The position numbers and the translations under genes were made by a program. Below the pieces are notes generated by a model. It was not told where the DNA came from, searched no databases, and worked only from the letters and a program-made list of their open reading frames with translations. From Mucilaginibacter terrenus (lineage in GTDB: Bacteria; Bacteroidota; Bacteroidia; Sphingobacteriales; Sphingobacteriaceae): a DNA stretch of 64,000 nucleotides. Shown piece by piece: positions 9,314-18,178 of this stretch (positions within the stretch are counted from its first letter, which is position 1; every line of letters begins with the position of its first letter). The stretch spans positions 682,001 through 746,000 of the forward strand of contig NZ_QWDE01000002.1 in NCBI RefSeq assembly GCF_003432065.1, read 5' to 3'.

Positions 9314-9352
9314 AAAAGGGCCGGTATAGCAAATGCTGAACCGGCCCTTTTT
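9314..9352 (-). terminator. Intrinsic terminator at the end of the GH144 operon
   Basis: Perfect 11-bp stem AAAAGGGCCGG / CCGGCCCTTTT with a 16-nt loop; on the minus strand it is followed by TTTT-G-TTTT. It lies 19 nt after the stop of the second GH144 gene and separates it from the esterase. Confidence 0.8.
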
Positions 9353-9370
9353 AAAAACGCGTATTAACGC

Positions 9371-10720
9371 TTATTTTTTGCTGATGTACGGACTTTGAAA
9401 GTTGAGCTTCCTCAACCCTTGCTGGATCTCCGGAGAGCTCATGAAAAGTTTCCATAACAAGCCGCTGCGATAGTTCTCAATCATAACTACAATAGGTCCC
9501 TGGTCAATAGCAAGGTATGAATTTGCATACCAGTTTTTGCTCTCACTAAAGGCATCAGTAAAGCCGTATTCGCCCCATATTTTATCACCCAGGTCATAGT
9601 AGAAGTGACGAAGCGCCTTCATAGACTGTTTGGGTGTATAAGGGAATGCAGATAACGCCGCCGTAGGTGTAATTACGCCCAGGTCGTTGGTTGGGGAGTG
9701 TGCGTTATAGCCTTCGTAATTATCACTTGCTGTTAGGCCCCAGCAGTTTTCGCCATACCCTTTAAACTTCTTAGGATTATCTACACAGTAGTCGTAATTT
9801 ATTAGGGTGTGGTTTTGGTTCTGCTCCCAGTAGTCGGCATATTGATCTTTTAAGCCGGTTGGGTCCAGCGCCATAAAGGTGTATTGTGAAAAGAAAAGCG
9901 GGCCGCCATAATCAAAGCCTAAAGGTAGTTTGTGGCCGTAAAAAGTTCTGCCGTTCTTGAAGAAGTCGCTTTGCGCCCAGCCACGTTCATAAATTTCGGC
10001 CTTTACCGGATAACGCTGAGCCGACTCGGCCATGATATAGGTGATCATGCACTCGTTAAAACCACGGATAGGGAAGTTCATGGCCCAGCCGTTGTTCGGG
10101 CTCCAGTGCCAGTACAGGTTGTCGCGGCCGCCCTGGGTATACCAGTCCCACTCTATTTCGCCCCACATCCAGCCAATTACATCGCGTATGCGGCGTTCGC
10201 TCGCAGTATTGGCAGTGAAGTATTGGCGTGCACAAAGCAGGCCCTCAAACAAGTAAGAGGTTTCTACCAGGTCGCCGCCATCATCCTTACGGCCAAAGCG
10301 AATGGTTTTGCCGGTTTCGCCATTAAGCCAGTGCGGGAACACGCCATGGTAAGCATCTGCTTTATACAGAAAGTTTACAATTTTCACCATCCTGTTAACA
10401 GCCTGCTCGTGGGTTATCCATTTACGGTGATCTGCTGCAATAAGGGCCATAATGCCAAAGCCTGATCCGCCGGTGGTCACTACTTCGTTGCCATAGTCAA
10501 ACGATGTATTGCTGCGCTCACGGGCAAGGCCGCTTACCGGATGACCAAAATCCCAGAAGTAGCGGAAGGTTTGACGCTGAACAACGTCAAGAAGGGCGCT
10601 GTCATTTAAGTTTTTGATGATGCCGACAGGCTTTATGCCATCGGTGCTTTTTGCCTGCTTTTGAGAGAAGCCCTGCAATGCTGTCATCAGTAGCAGCGCA
10701 AATACAAGTATCTTTTTCAT
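9371..10720 (-). CDS. Glucoamylase-like / GH144 family glycoside hydrolase
   Basis: 449 residues with a signal peptide (residues 1-19, ending GFSQ) and a single PF10091-type (alpha/alpha)6 barrel. Recognisable blocks are QRQTFRYFWDFGHPVSGLAR near residue 48, TTGGSGFGIMALI near 82, GVFPHWLNGETG near 120, DLVETSYLFEG near 140, WHWSPNNGWAMN near 203 and PTNDLGVITPTAALSAFPYT near 365. GH144 was defined from a Chitinophaga pinensis endo-beta-1,2-glucanase, so cleavage of beta-1,2-glucan in the periplasm is the best guess. It starts 12 nt after the paralogous lipoprotein gene and is the last gene of the PUL operon. Confidence 0.88.
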   Translation of the reverse strand: MKKILVFALLLMTALQGFSQKQAKSTDGIKPVGIIKNLNDSALLDVVQRQTFRYFWDFGHPVSGLARERSNTSFDYGNEVVTTGGSGFGIMALIAADHRKWITHEQAVNRMVKIVNFLYKADAYHGVFPHWLNGETGKTIRFGRKDDGGDLVETSYLFEGLLCARQYFTANTASERRIRDVIGWMWGEIEWDWYTQGGRDNLYWHWSPNNGWAMNFPIRGFNECMITYIMAESAQRYPVKAEIYERGWAQSDFFKNGRTFYGHKLPLGFDYGGPLFFSQYTFMALDPTGLKDQYADYWEQNQNHTLINYDYCVDNPKKFKGYGENCWGLTASDNYEGYNAHSPTNDLGVITPTAALSAFPYTPKQSMKALRHFYYDLGDKIWGEYGFTDAFSESKNWYANSYLAIDQGPIVVMIENYRSGLLWKLFMSSPEIQQGLRKLNFQSPYISKK

Positions 10721-10732
10721 TAAGTTAATCTG

Positions 10733-12421
10733 TTATAAATTAGGGCTGGTAAAGCCCAGCTTGCGCATACCGGTTTTAATTTCCGGGCTGCTCATAAATA
10801 AATTCCATATCAGGCCGCTGCGGTAGTTCTCTATCATCACTATCTCCGGTCCCTGGTCAATTGCCAGGTACGAGTCAGCAAACCATGGGTCAGTCAAATT
10901 AAATGCGTCCTTAAGCCCGTAATCGCCCCACATTTTATCGCCAAGCTTGTAATAGAAGAATTTAAGTGCAGCTAACGATTGAGTAGGGGTGTACGGCAGT
11001 GAAGATATAGCGGCGGTAGGCGCAATTACCCCAACATCATTGGTTGGAGAACTTGCGGTATAGCCATTCTCGATATCGCTGGCGGTTAATCCCCAGCAAT
11101 TTGCACTATAGCCGTTCTTGTTAGCAGGATTTGCCACACAGTAGTTGTAGTTAATTAAGCTGTGTGCTTTAGTTTGCTCGTCGTAGTTGGCGTAGGTGTC
11201 TGCCAACCCGGTGGGATTAATTCCTAAGAACGAATAATGCTCAAAGAACAGCGGCCCGCCCTGCGGAGGTCCCAGCGGCAGTTTTACACCATAAAAGGTG
11301 TTGCCATTACGCATGGTGCCATTCTGTGCCCATCCCTGGTCGTAAACCTCTTTGGGGATGCTGTGTGTTGGTGATGAGGCAGCAAGCGCGTAGGCTATAA
11401 GGCCTTCGTTCCATCCACTTATTTTCATGTTGATAGCCCATCCGTTACTTGGGCTCCAATGCCAGTAAAGCACGTTTTGGTTACCTTGCCTAAACCAGTC
11501 CCACTCTACCCCCTGCCAAATAGAATTGATGTCTGCACGTAATGCAGTTTCCTCTGCACCCGCGCCATTGAAGTACTGGCGCGCAGTAAGCAGACCTTCC
11601 ATCAGGAAAGATGTTTCTATAAGATCCGCACCGTTATCCAGCGTGCTGAAAGGTTGTACAGCGCCGGTAGCGCCATTGAGCCAGTGCGGGAAGGCACCAT
11701 GGAATTTAGCGGCAGTGTTCTTAAGGAAACCTACAATCTTCTGCATGCGGGCCAAACCATCTGCCCGGCTGATATAATTGCGGTTTACGCCAACCACCAG
11801 CGCCATAATGCCGAAGCCTGATCCGCCTGTGGTAACAATGTCTCCGCTGGTATTGCGTTCGCGAGCAAGGCCGCTTACCGGATGCCCGAAGTCATAAAAA
11901 TATTTAAACGTTTGTTTCTGAACCAGATCCAGCAGGGCATCGTCAGATATCAGCGGGAACTTATCAGCCTGATTAATGGCGGTAGTTAGCGTTACGCGTA
12001 CACTGCTTTGCAAAGTGCCGCCCTTTACGGATTTTAAGCCGGTGCTTACATCAAGCGTGTATTTACTGATGTAGTTAAGGGCAGGGGCAATAACAATTGT
12101 GCTGTCGCTGTTCTCGTAAGTTACCGTGTAGGGTACTGCGGAGCCTGCCTTATCTTTTAACGTAACTGTTGAAGAAACACTGTTGTGATCTATGGGAGCC
12201 AGGAAGGACAGCTTTACAACAGGTGTTGTATTCACATTGACGTAAGTAAAGCCGTTGTAAGTGCCGTTCACCTTTAATGAATTTAGCGCGAAGGATGTCG
12301 CCGCCGGAGGTGCCGGTGGCGTAGGGGTGGGCGATCCTCCTTTTCCGCAGCCCATTGCACCCAAAAGCAGGCACAGTCCGGTATATAATTGCAGGTCTCT
12401 CATTCTCATCTTTTTCATCAT
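10733..12421 (-). CDS. Surface or periplasmic GH144-like lipoprotein with N-terminal Ig-like domain
   Basis: 562 residues. A lipobox (LLLGAMGC, Cys about 25) is followed by a Pro/Thr-rich linker (SPTPTPPAPPAAT), then an SbsA-like Ig domain (about 45-155) and a full GH144/PF10091 barrel (from about 160) with QKQTFKYFYDFGHPVSGLAR, TTGGSGFGIMALV, HWSPSNGWAIN and PTNDVGVIAPTAAISSLPYT. It is a paralogue of the next gene; the lipoprotein form probably acts outside or at the outer membrane, the other in the periplasm, a common PUL split (inference). It is preceded by an intra-operon hairpin (12445-12481). Confidence 0.87.
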   Translation of the reverse strand: MMKKMRMRDLQLYTGLCLLLGAMGCGKGGSPTPTPPAPPAATSFALNSLKVNGTYNGFTYVNVNTTPVVKLSFLAPIDHNSVSSTVTLKDKAGSAVPYTVTYENSDSTIVIAPALNYISKYTLDVSTGLKSVKGGTLQSSVRVTLTTAINQADKFPLISDDALLDLVQKQTFKYFYDFGHPVSGLARERNTSGDIVTTGGSGFGIMALVVGVNRNYISRADGLARMQKIVGFLKNTAAKFHGAFPHWLNGATGAVQPFSTLDNGADLIETSFLMEGLLTARQYFNGAGAEETALRADINSIWQGVEWDWFRQGNQNVLYWHWSPSNGWAINMKISGWNEGLIAYALAASSPTHSIPKEVYDQGWAQNGTMRNGNTFYGVKLPLGPPQGGPLFFEHYSFLGINPTGLADTYANYDEQTKAHSLINYNYCVANPANKNGYSANCWGLTASDIENGYTASSPTNDVGVIAPTAAISSLPYTPTQSLAALKFFYYKLGDKMWGDYGLKDAFNLTDPWFADSYLAIDQGPEIVMIENYRSGLIWNLFMSSPEIKTGMRKLGFTSPNL

Positions 12422-12444
12422 AATTTACCAGCGCCTTAAGTCAT

Positions 12445-12481
12445 AAAAAAAGGCTGCCTGGTTTAAACCGCGACAACCTTT
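12445..12481 (-). terminator. Terminator-like hairpin inside the PUL operon
   Basis: On the minus strand AAAGG...CCTTT arms, extended by GU and AU pairs around a TTTAAA loop, are followed by seven T residues. It lies between the LamG gene (stop 12497) and the GH144 lipoprotein (start 12421). It is imperfect, so it may act as a partial terminator or processing site. Confidence 0.5.
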
Positions 12482-12496
12482 TTACTCAATCAATGT

Positions 12497-13414
12497 TTAT
12501 CTTCCGGCCTTCTCAAGAAGGTAAAGTGCTTTTACCTCTTTTGCCGACAGCGATTTGCCGTATATTCTAAAATTGTCCAGTCCGCCTGCAAAACCTTGCG
12601 CCCAGGTTTGAGCGGAGGCTGATGTAGTTTGCGGCGGAGTAGTTTGAAATTGCCAGCTGCCCATAACCATGGCGCTTGCGTTCACAAACTTTAACGGTCC
12701 GTATGGTACGTCTCCTTTGGCGGGATCATCGCCGTGCAGTTTAGGGCCAATTACCGTGCTGTTGCCGGCACTGCTAACCGCAACGGCTTCTCCATTTGCA
12801 TATACATTAAAAACCGATGTAGTATCGTTGTAAGTTGCAGTAATATGCGTCCACTTACCCCATGGGTTTGCGATAAGCGCATTGGTAAATTGGCCTTTCC
12901 AGTTTACGGCATCATTGTTAATATGCACCTTAATGTTCATGGTGTCCAGGCTGCGGTAACCGTCCAGGTACACATCCAGGTTACCCCAGAAATCTTTGTT
13001 GTTATTTAAAGAAAATATGCCACGTGCCGGATCGTCCTTACCTGGTTTTTGAGCATTCACCCAAAAAGACAGTGTGAAGTTCTTCATTGCAGGTATGGTA
13101 GCGCCCGGGCTGCCATAAATTATGAAACCTGCAGCATCACCTTTAAAGCCCTGGCCTTTAACGCCGGCATCAAAAGTGGTTTTGGTGGCGGTACCGGTCA
13201 GGTTGCCAACGCTGTCGGTAACGGTGCTGTTAAACGGCCAGTAGCTCACCAAATTTGGCGCGGCAACTTCTGCAGCACTGTTGTAACCTTCTATTTTAGG
13301 TACGGGTTTATCAGGGCGATAGTCATTGGCTTTTTCCTGGCAGCCTGTAAGTGCCACACAAGCAGCAGTACCGCAAAGCAGTATAGCGCCAATTGTTTTT
13401 GTTATATTTTTCAT
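12497..13414 (-). CDS. LamG/concanavalin-fold lipoprotein, candidate surface glycan-binding protein
   Basis: 305 residues with a lipoprotein signal (VALTGC, Cys25) and a jelly-roll LamG domain at about 55-300, shown by NLVSYWPFNSTVTDSVGN, FTLSFWVNAQ, WTHITATYNDTT and the closing GGLDNFRIYGKSLSAKEV. Domains like this bind glycans. Its place directly after SusD (16-nt gap) is that of the surface glycan-binding protein (SGBP/SusE-position) in polysaccharide utilization loci. No catalytic signature is visible. Ligand unknown; beta-1,2-glucan is suggested only by the GH144 neighbours. Confidence 0.85.
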   Translation of the reverse strand: MKNITKTIGAILLCGTAACVALTGCQEKANDYRPDKPVPKIEGYNSAAEVAAPNLVSYWPFNSTVTDSVGNLTGTATKTTFDAGVKGQGFKGDAAGFIIYGSPGATIPAMKNFTLSFWVNAQKPGKDDPARGIFSLNNNKDFWGNLDVYLDGYRSLDTMNIKVHINNDAVNWKGQFTNALIANPWGKWTHITATYNDTTSVFNVYANGEAVAVSSAGNSTVIGPKLHGDDPAKGDVPYGPLKFVNASAMVMGSWQFQTTPPQTTSASAQTWAQGFAGGLDNFRIYGKSLSAKEVKALYLLEKAGR

Positions 13415-13430
13415 TGTGCTTAGGTTTTAA

Positions 13431-14897
13431 TTAATAACCAGGATTTTGTGTTAATAGTCCGGCGCTCAGGTCAATCTCGTTCTGTGGTACCGGCCAAACT
13501 TCGTTCTTGTTAGGTGTCCAGCCTTTAGGGCCAAAAATGGCTTGCGCACGACCCTGACGGATAACATCAAAGTAGCGGTCAAACTCCATTGCCAGCTCCA
13601 CCTGGCGTTCGTGCCAGATAGCGGTACGTAGTGCACCCTGGTCTGTTGTAGTCACCTTAGGAAGGATAGCGTTGTTTCCGCCCCTTGCACGTGCCCTTAC
13701 CATCTCTAATGACGATAATGCCTGTGAGGTGTTGCCGGTTTCGTTTGCCGCTTCGGCATTCATCAGCAACACTTCTGCATAACGAATAACTCGCACGTTC
13801 TGGTCTTCACCTTCATTCTGCAGGAACGGCCGGGTAAATGGCACGTATGATTTTTGATTGTAACGCGGGTTGTCACCGGTAGCAGCTACCACATCGCCTT
13901 CTGGCGTAGTTTCACCACGGAAGATGATAGTAGCGTCTCTGCGTGGGTCGCCTGCTTCAAAGGCATCAGCAAGCGCCTGTGTAGGTACGTTGAAGCCCCA
14001 GCCACCACCAGACTGGCCACGTACGCCCTGTACTTGTGAGTATTGGCTGTTAGCCGCACCGCCCGGAAGGCTTTGCGCCTGTATTTCGAATACCGACTCA
14101 GTGCTGTTTTCATTAGCTATCCTGAACTCCTGTTCGAAGTTCGGGAACAATGAGTAACCCATACCCATTACCTGGTTGGTGTAGTTAAGCACATCTGCCC
14201 ATTTCTTTTGGTACATAGCAACCTTGGCATGCATAGCAAGCGCTGCGCCTTTGGTAGCCCGGCCAATGTCTGCAGGTCCGTAGGTTTGTGGCAATACTGC
14301 AGCAGCCTCAGTTAAGTCTTTCTCGATAAAAGCATAAATCTGATCTTTTGCTGTGCGCGGCAGATTGTATTCCGAAGCATCCTTTGGTACATGCTGCCTT
14401 AATACTACATCGCCAAATGCACGCACCAGCCTGAAGTAATTGTAAGCGCGTACAAACTTAGCTTCGGCCATGTAACGGTTCTTTAACGACTCGTCCATCG
14501 AAATAGCCGGGATATTATCCAAAACCTGGTTACACAGGTTTATGCTTTGGTACTGGCCGTTCCAAAAATCCTGCAACTGGCCGTCGGAAGCCGTTACTGT
14601 AAAGTTGTCATAGCTGTTGAAGAATGTAGCGTCGCTTTCGCTGCTGCCTTTTTCTGTTTCGTCGCTGCCTACACTTTCAATAGCTATAGGTGCAAATGCA
14701 GTTTGTTTCCACTCGCGAAGGTTGGCGTATATAGAGTTGACTGCTTTTGTAGCGTCGTCCTGAGTCTTAAAAAATTCCACGCTGGGCTGCTGCGCCTGAG
14801 GTGGCACATCCAGGAAGCTTTTCTTGCATCCCTGCGCAATCATCAGCACTGCACATGAGCTAAAAGCCAGTGCGTATTTAAAGTTATTGTTAAACAT
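13431..14897 (-). CDS. SusD/RagB family outer-membrane glycan-binding lipoprotein
   Basis: 488 residues, lipobox at LMIAQGC (Cys24), followed by the family opening KKSFLDVPPQAQQPS. The helical TPR-like core and loop regions are recognised by the AEAKFVRAYNYFRLVRAFGDV block near 145, RYAEVLLMNAEAANETGN near 370 and ELAMEFDRYFDVIRQGRA near 435. SusD caps the SusC transporter and delivers oligosaccharide. It follows susC with an 18-nt gap and is clearly in the same operon. Confidence 0.95.
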   Translation of the reverse strand: MFNNNFKYALAFSSCAVLMIAQGCKKSFLDVPPQAQQPSVEFFKTQDDATKAVNSIYANLREWKQTAFAPIAIESVGSDETEKGSSESDATFFNSYDNFTVTASDGQLQDFWNGQYQSINLCNQVLDNIPAISMDESLKNRYMAEAKFVRAYNYFRLVRAFGDVVLRQHVPKDASEYNLPRTAKDQIYAFIEKDLTEAAAVLPQTYGPADIGRATKGAALAMHAKVAMYQKKWADVLNYTNQVMGMGYSLFPNFEQEFRIANENSTESVFEIQAQSLPGGAANSQYSQVQGVRGQSGGGWGFNVPTQALADAFEAGDPRRDATIIFRGETTPEGDVVAATGDNPRYNQKSYVPFTRPFLQNEGEDQNVRVIRYAEVLLMNAEAANETGNTSQALSSLEMVRARARGGNNAILPKVTTTDQGALRTAIWHERQVELAMEFDRYFDVIRQGRAQAIFGPKGWTPNKNEVWPVPQNEIDLSAGLLTQNPGY

Positions 14898-14915
14898 GTC
14901 CTTTAATATTTTATG

Positions 14916-17915
14916 TTAAAATGTAACGTTCACACCAAAATTGTAAGTAGCATACAGCGGGTAAGCGCCATTGTCTATACCTGCGTTTGTTGGTGAACCG
15001 CCAATCTCAGGGTTAAAGCCGCGGTACTTGAATGAATTATAAACGTTTTGTCCGCTTGCGTAAACCCGTATGCCTTTCATGTATAGTTTAGAAGCTATTG
15101 AAGCTGGAAGGGTATAGCCCAACTGTACGTTGCGAATCCTGAAATAGGCGCCGCTTTCTACGAAGAAACTGTTTGGCTTGTAGTTTTCGCCACCACCAAT
15201 GTTTGCAGACGGGTAGGTAGTTGACGTACCTGCACCATGCCAGCGGTTATTATAGAAATCTTTAGTGAAGTTTTCTGCACCGTAACGCAAGCCCAGGTTA
15301 GCGTTGTAAACATCAACACCTGCTACGCCTTGCAAATCTACAGCAAGATCAAACTGGCGGTATTTAAAGCTGGTGTTTAAGCCATAAAGGTACTTAGGGT
15401 TAGGGTTGCCAATAACGGTACGGTCTTTAGCGTCGATAACTTTATCGCCGTTAAGGTCCTTGTACTTGAAATCGCCTGGTTTAGCATTCTTTTGCAAAGA
15501 TGAAGCAACTTCTTCAGGTGTTTGGAACACACCGTCAACAACTAATCCATAAAACTCGCCAATAGGCTGACCAACAATAGTACGTGTGCTTAACTGGCCA
15601 CCTGTAGCAGCAGCGCCGCCAGCATAAATTGGGTTGGCGCCGGTTTGGGTAGATAATACTTTGTTGTTATTGATGCTGAAGTTACCGCTAACAGAATAAG
15701 AGAAATCTTTATTGATGTTATCTCTCCAGCTTGCAGAAAACTCGAAGCCGTGGTTATCAAAAGTAGCCTGGTTACCTATAACGGTGTTGCCGGTTGTGCC
15801 TAATGAGCCAAGGATTGGAATAGCAAAGATTGCCTGCTCGGTTTTCTTTTTGTAATAATCGGCTTCGAAGCTAAGCTTATTGTTAAGGAATGCCATTTCT
15901 ACACCGAAGTCGGTACCTACACCGCGTTCCCAATAGGTTATTGGAGGCACTATGGTGGTGATGTTGGCACCCGTTGCCGATGTTCCGTTATATACCGCTA
16001 TAAAGTTGGCGCTTTGTGTAACGGTTTGCGTTGAAAGGTTTGCAGGCACTGATGCGTTACCTATTTTACCCCAGCTACCACGGATTTTCAGGTTATCGAA
16101 AATGTGCTGATCTTTCATGAACTCTTCATTGCTGATCACCCAGCCTGCACCTACAGATGGGAAATAACCCCAGCGTTGGTTGCCGATGAATTTAGAAGAA
16201 CCGTCTGCACGGAATGATGCGTTCAGCAAATATTTATCGGCGAATGAGTAGTTCACCCTGCCAAAGAAGGATTGGAACGTGCTAAGAGCGCCACCATCAG
16301 TTACCGAACGCGGATTAGTAACGTCGTTAGAACCTAATGTTAAATAAAGGTCACCGTCGCTGGTGTAAGGCACGTTTTGCGCGGTGCCGGTAATGCTGTA
16401 AGATTTGTAGCGTTGAGCTGACTGGCCTGCCAGAACTGTTAAATGGTGCTGACCGAAGGTCCTGTCGAACGTTAAGGTATTTTCCCAAATCCAGTTACGA
16501 ACATCTGCACGTGAAATGCTCAGGTCGCTTATTTTATTAAATTGTGTAGTTGTCGCCTGGTAAACCGGATTATAGCTGCGTACTTCCGCTTGTCCGAATT
16601 CACCACCAAAGCTGGTCCTGAACTTCAGGAATTTGGTGAAGTTAACATCGGCATAAACGTTACCTGTAAAACGGTAGTTGTTTGAGCGCTGGTTAAAGAA
16701 ATCTAACGACGCTTGCGGGTTGCTCGGGATATTACCAACCGGGTAATCATTAGGGTCACCATAGCTGCCGTTTGAATAAAACGCAGGTACAACCGGCGCT
16801 GCTGTAAATGCCTTGTAAATAATGTCGCCCGGGATGTCGCGCGATTTGCTGCCCTGCAAAACTGCATTGTAACCTAATTTAAGGAAGTTGGTTGCTTGCA
16901 CGTCCTGCTGTAAGTGAGCAGTTACACGGTCATAGTCGTTGCCAGACACTACACCCTGTTGTTTTAAGTAGCCGCCTGAAAAGCTGTAAGAAGATTTTTC
17001 TGTACTGCCACTAACGGTTATATCATGCTTCATGGTAAAAGCATCACGTAAAACAAGGTTCAGCCAGTTGGTGCCTTCACCAAGGCTTGCCGGATCGCTG
17101 AAAGTGTTGGTGCGGTTAAGTTCATTTACTAAAGTAGCATACTCGCTTGCATTAGCAAGTTTAGGCTGATTGGTAACTTTCTGCCAGCCCGCGTAAGCGT
17201 TGTAGCTAATGCTTGGAGCGCCTTTACCTTTTTTAGTGGTCACCAAAACAACACCATTAGCAGCGCGTACGCCATAAATAGATTCGGCTGACGCATCTTT
17301 AAGGATGCTGATGTTCTCAACATCATTAGGATTAAGAAAGCTGATGTCATCAAACCATACACCGTCTACCACATAAAGCGGGTTAGCGTTACCATATACA
17401 GTACCTAAACCACGTATACGGATCTCCGGAGATGATCCTGGCGAGCCGCTGTTGGTTATTTGCACACCTGCAACTTTACCCTGCAGTGAACTTACCGCGT
17501 TGGTAGATGGCTGCCTGGAGATGTCTTCTCCTTTAACTGAGGCGACAGAGCCGGTAACGTCAAGCTTGCGCTGTGTGCCGTAGCCAACTACAACTACCTG
17601 GGCCAGCTCATTTGCTGAAGTAGCCAGTTTGATATCAATTGAAGTTCTGCCGTCAACAGCTACTGTTTGAGTTGTGTAGCCTATGTACGACACTTGTAAT
17701 GTTGCGTTTGATGCAACGCTTACTGTAAAGTTGCCGTTAACATCCGTCTGGGTGCCGTTTGATGTACCCTGAACTCCAACAGTTACGCCTATAAGCGCTT
17801 CACCTGTTTTTGCATCGCTTACCTTACCTTTTACGGTAATGTTTTGTGCAAAAACAGCTGTGGAGAAAAAAGTAAACAATAGCAGTAACCCCGAGATCTT
17901 GTAAATTCTCTTCAT
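14916..17915 (-). CDS. SusC/RagA family TonB-linked outer-membrane transporter
   Basis: 999 residues. Signal peptide (residues 1-23), then a carboxypeptidase-regulatory-like domain (VKGKVSDAKTGEALIGVTV), the SusC signature region ending VVVVGYGTQRKLDVTGSV, a TonB-dependent plug (DGVWFDDISFLNPNDVENIS, KDASAESIYGVRAANGV) and a large beta-barrel ending in NFGVNVTF. It imports glycan fragments across the outer membrane using TonB energy. It heads the operon with susD behind it and the regulator gene 264 bp upstream on the same strand; that spacer should hold the regulated promoter, though I find no exact TAnnTTTG box in it. Confidence 0.95.
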   Translation of the reverse strand: MKRIYKISGLLLLFTFFSTAVFAQNITVKGKVSDAKTGEALIGVTVGVQGTSNGTQTDVNGNFTVSVASNATLQVSYIGYTTQTVAVDGRTSIDIKLATSANELAQVVVVGYGTQRKLDVTGSVASVKGEDISRQPSTNAVSSLQGKVAGVQITNSGSPGSSPEIRIRGLGTVYGNANPLYVVDGVWFDDISFLNPNDVENISILKDASAESIYGVRAANGVVLVTTKKGKGAPSISYNAYAGWQKVTNQPKLANASEYATLVNELNRTNTFSDPASLGEGTNWLNLVLRDAFTMKHDITVSGSTEKSSYSFSGGYLKQQGVVSGNDYDRVTAHLQQDVQATNFLKLGYNAVLQGSKSRDIPGDIIYKAFTAAPVVPAFYSNGSYGDPNDYPVGNIPSNPQASLDFFNQRSNNYRFTGNVYADVNFTKFLKFRTSFGGEFGQAEVRSYNPVYQATTTQFNKISDLSISRADVRNWIWENTLTFDRTFGQHHLTVLAGQSAQRYKSYSITGTAQNVPYTSDGDLYLTLGSNDVTNPRSVTDGGALSTFQSFFGRVNYSFADKYLLNASFRADGSSKFIGNQRWGYFPSVGAGWVISNEEFMKDQHIFDNLKIRGSWGKIGNASVPANLSTQTVTQSANFIAVYNGTSATGANITTIVPPITYWERGVGTDFGVEMAFLNNKLSFEADYYKKKTEQAIFAIPILGSLGTTGNTVIGNQATFDNHGFEFSASWRDNINKDFSYSVSGNFSINNNKVLSTQTGANPIYAGGAAATGGQLSTRTIVGQPIGEFYGLVVDGVFQTPEEVASSLQKNAKPGDFKYKDLNGDKVIDAKDRTVIGNPNPKYLYGLNTSFKYRQFDLAVDLQGVAGVDVYNANLGLRYGAENFTKDFYNNRWHGAGTSTTYPSANIGGGENYKPNSFFVESGAYFRIRNVQLGYTLPASIASKLYMKGIRVYASGQNVYNSFKYRGFNPEIGGSPTNAGIDNGAYPLYATYNFGVNVTF

Positions 17916-18178
17916 AGTGGGTGATTAAATTTGTTAGTACTTGAGATTAATTGGTTTTTCGTAGGGTCGAAGTTGCGGAGTAAATAGATTTTTAGCAAAT
18001 AATGTTCCTCTACATTAATACATCACAGGTTAAACGGTTTCTCATTCAATTTTAATCAGAAATGTAACGAATTGAAGAATAATCGTTTGTGACGATAGTA
18101 GTGTATCAAATACATACTACAAACTTCTTAAAGTACATACGATGGCGAAAAGAGCTTATGAGAGGTAATGATGTAGTG

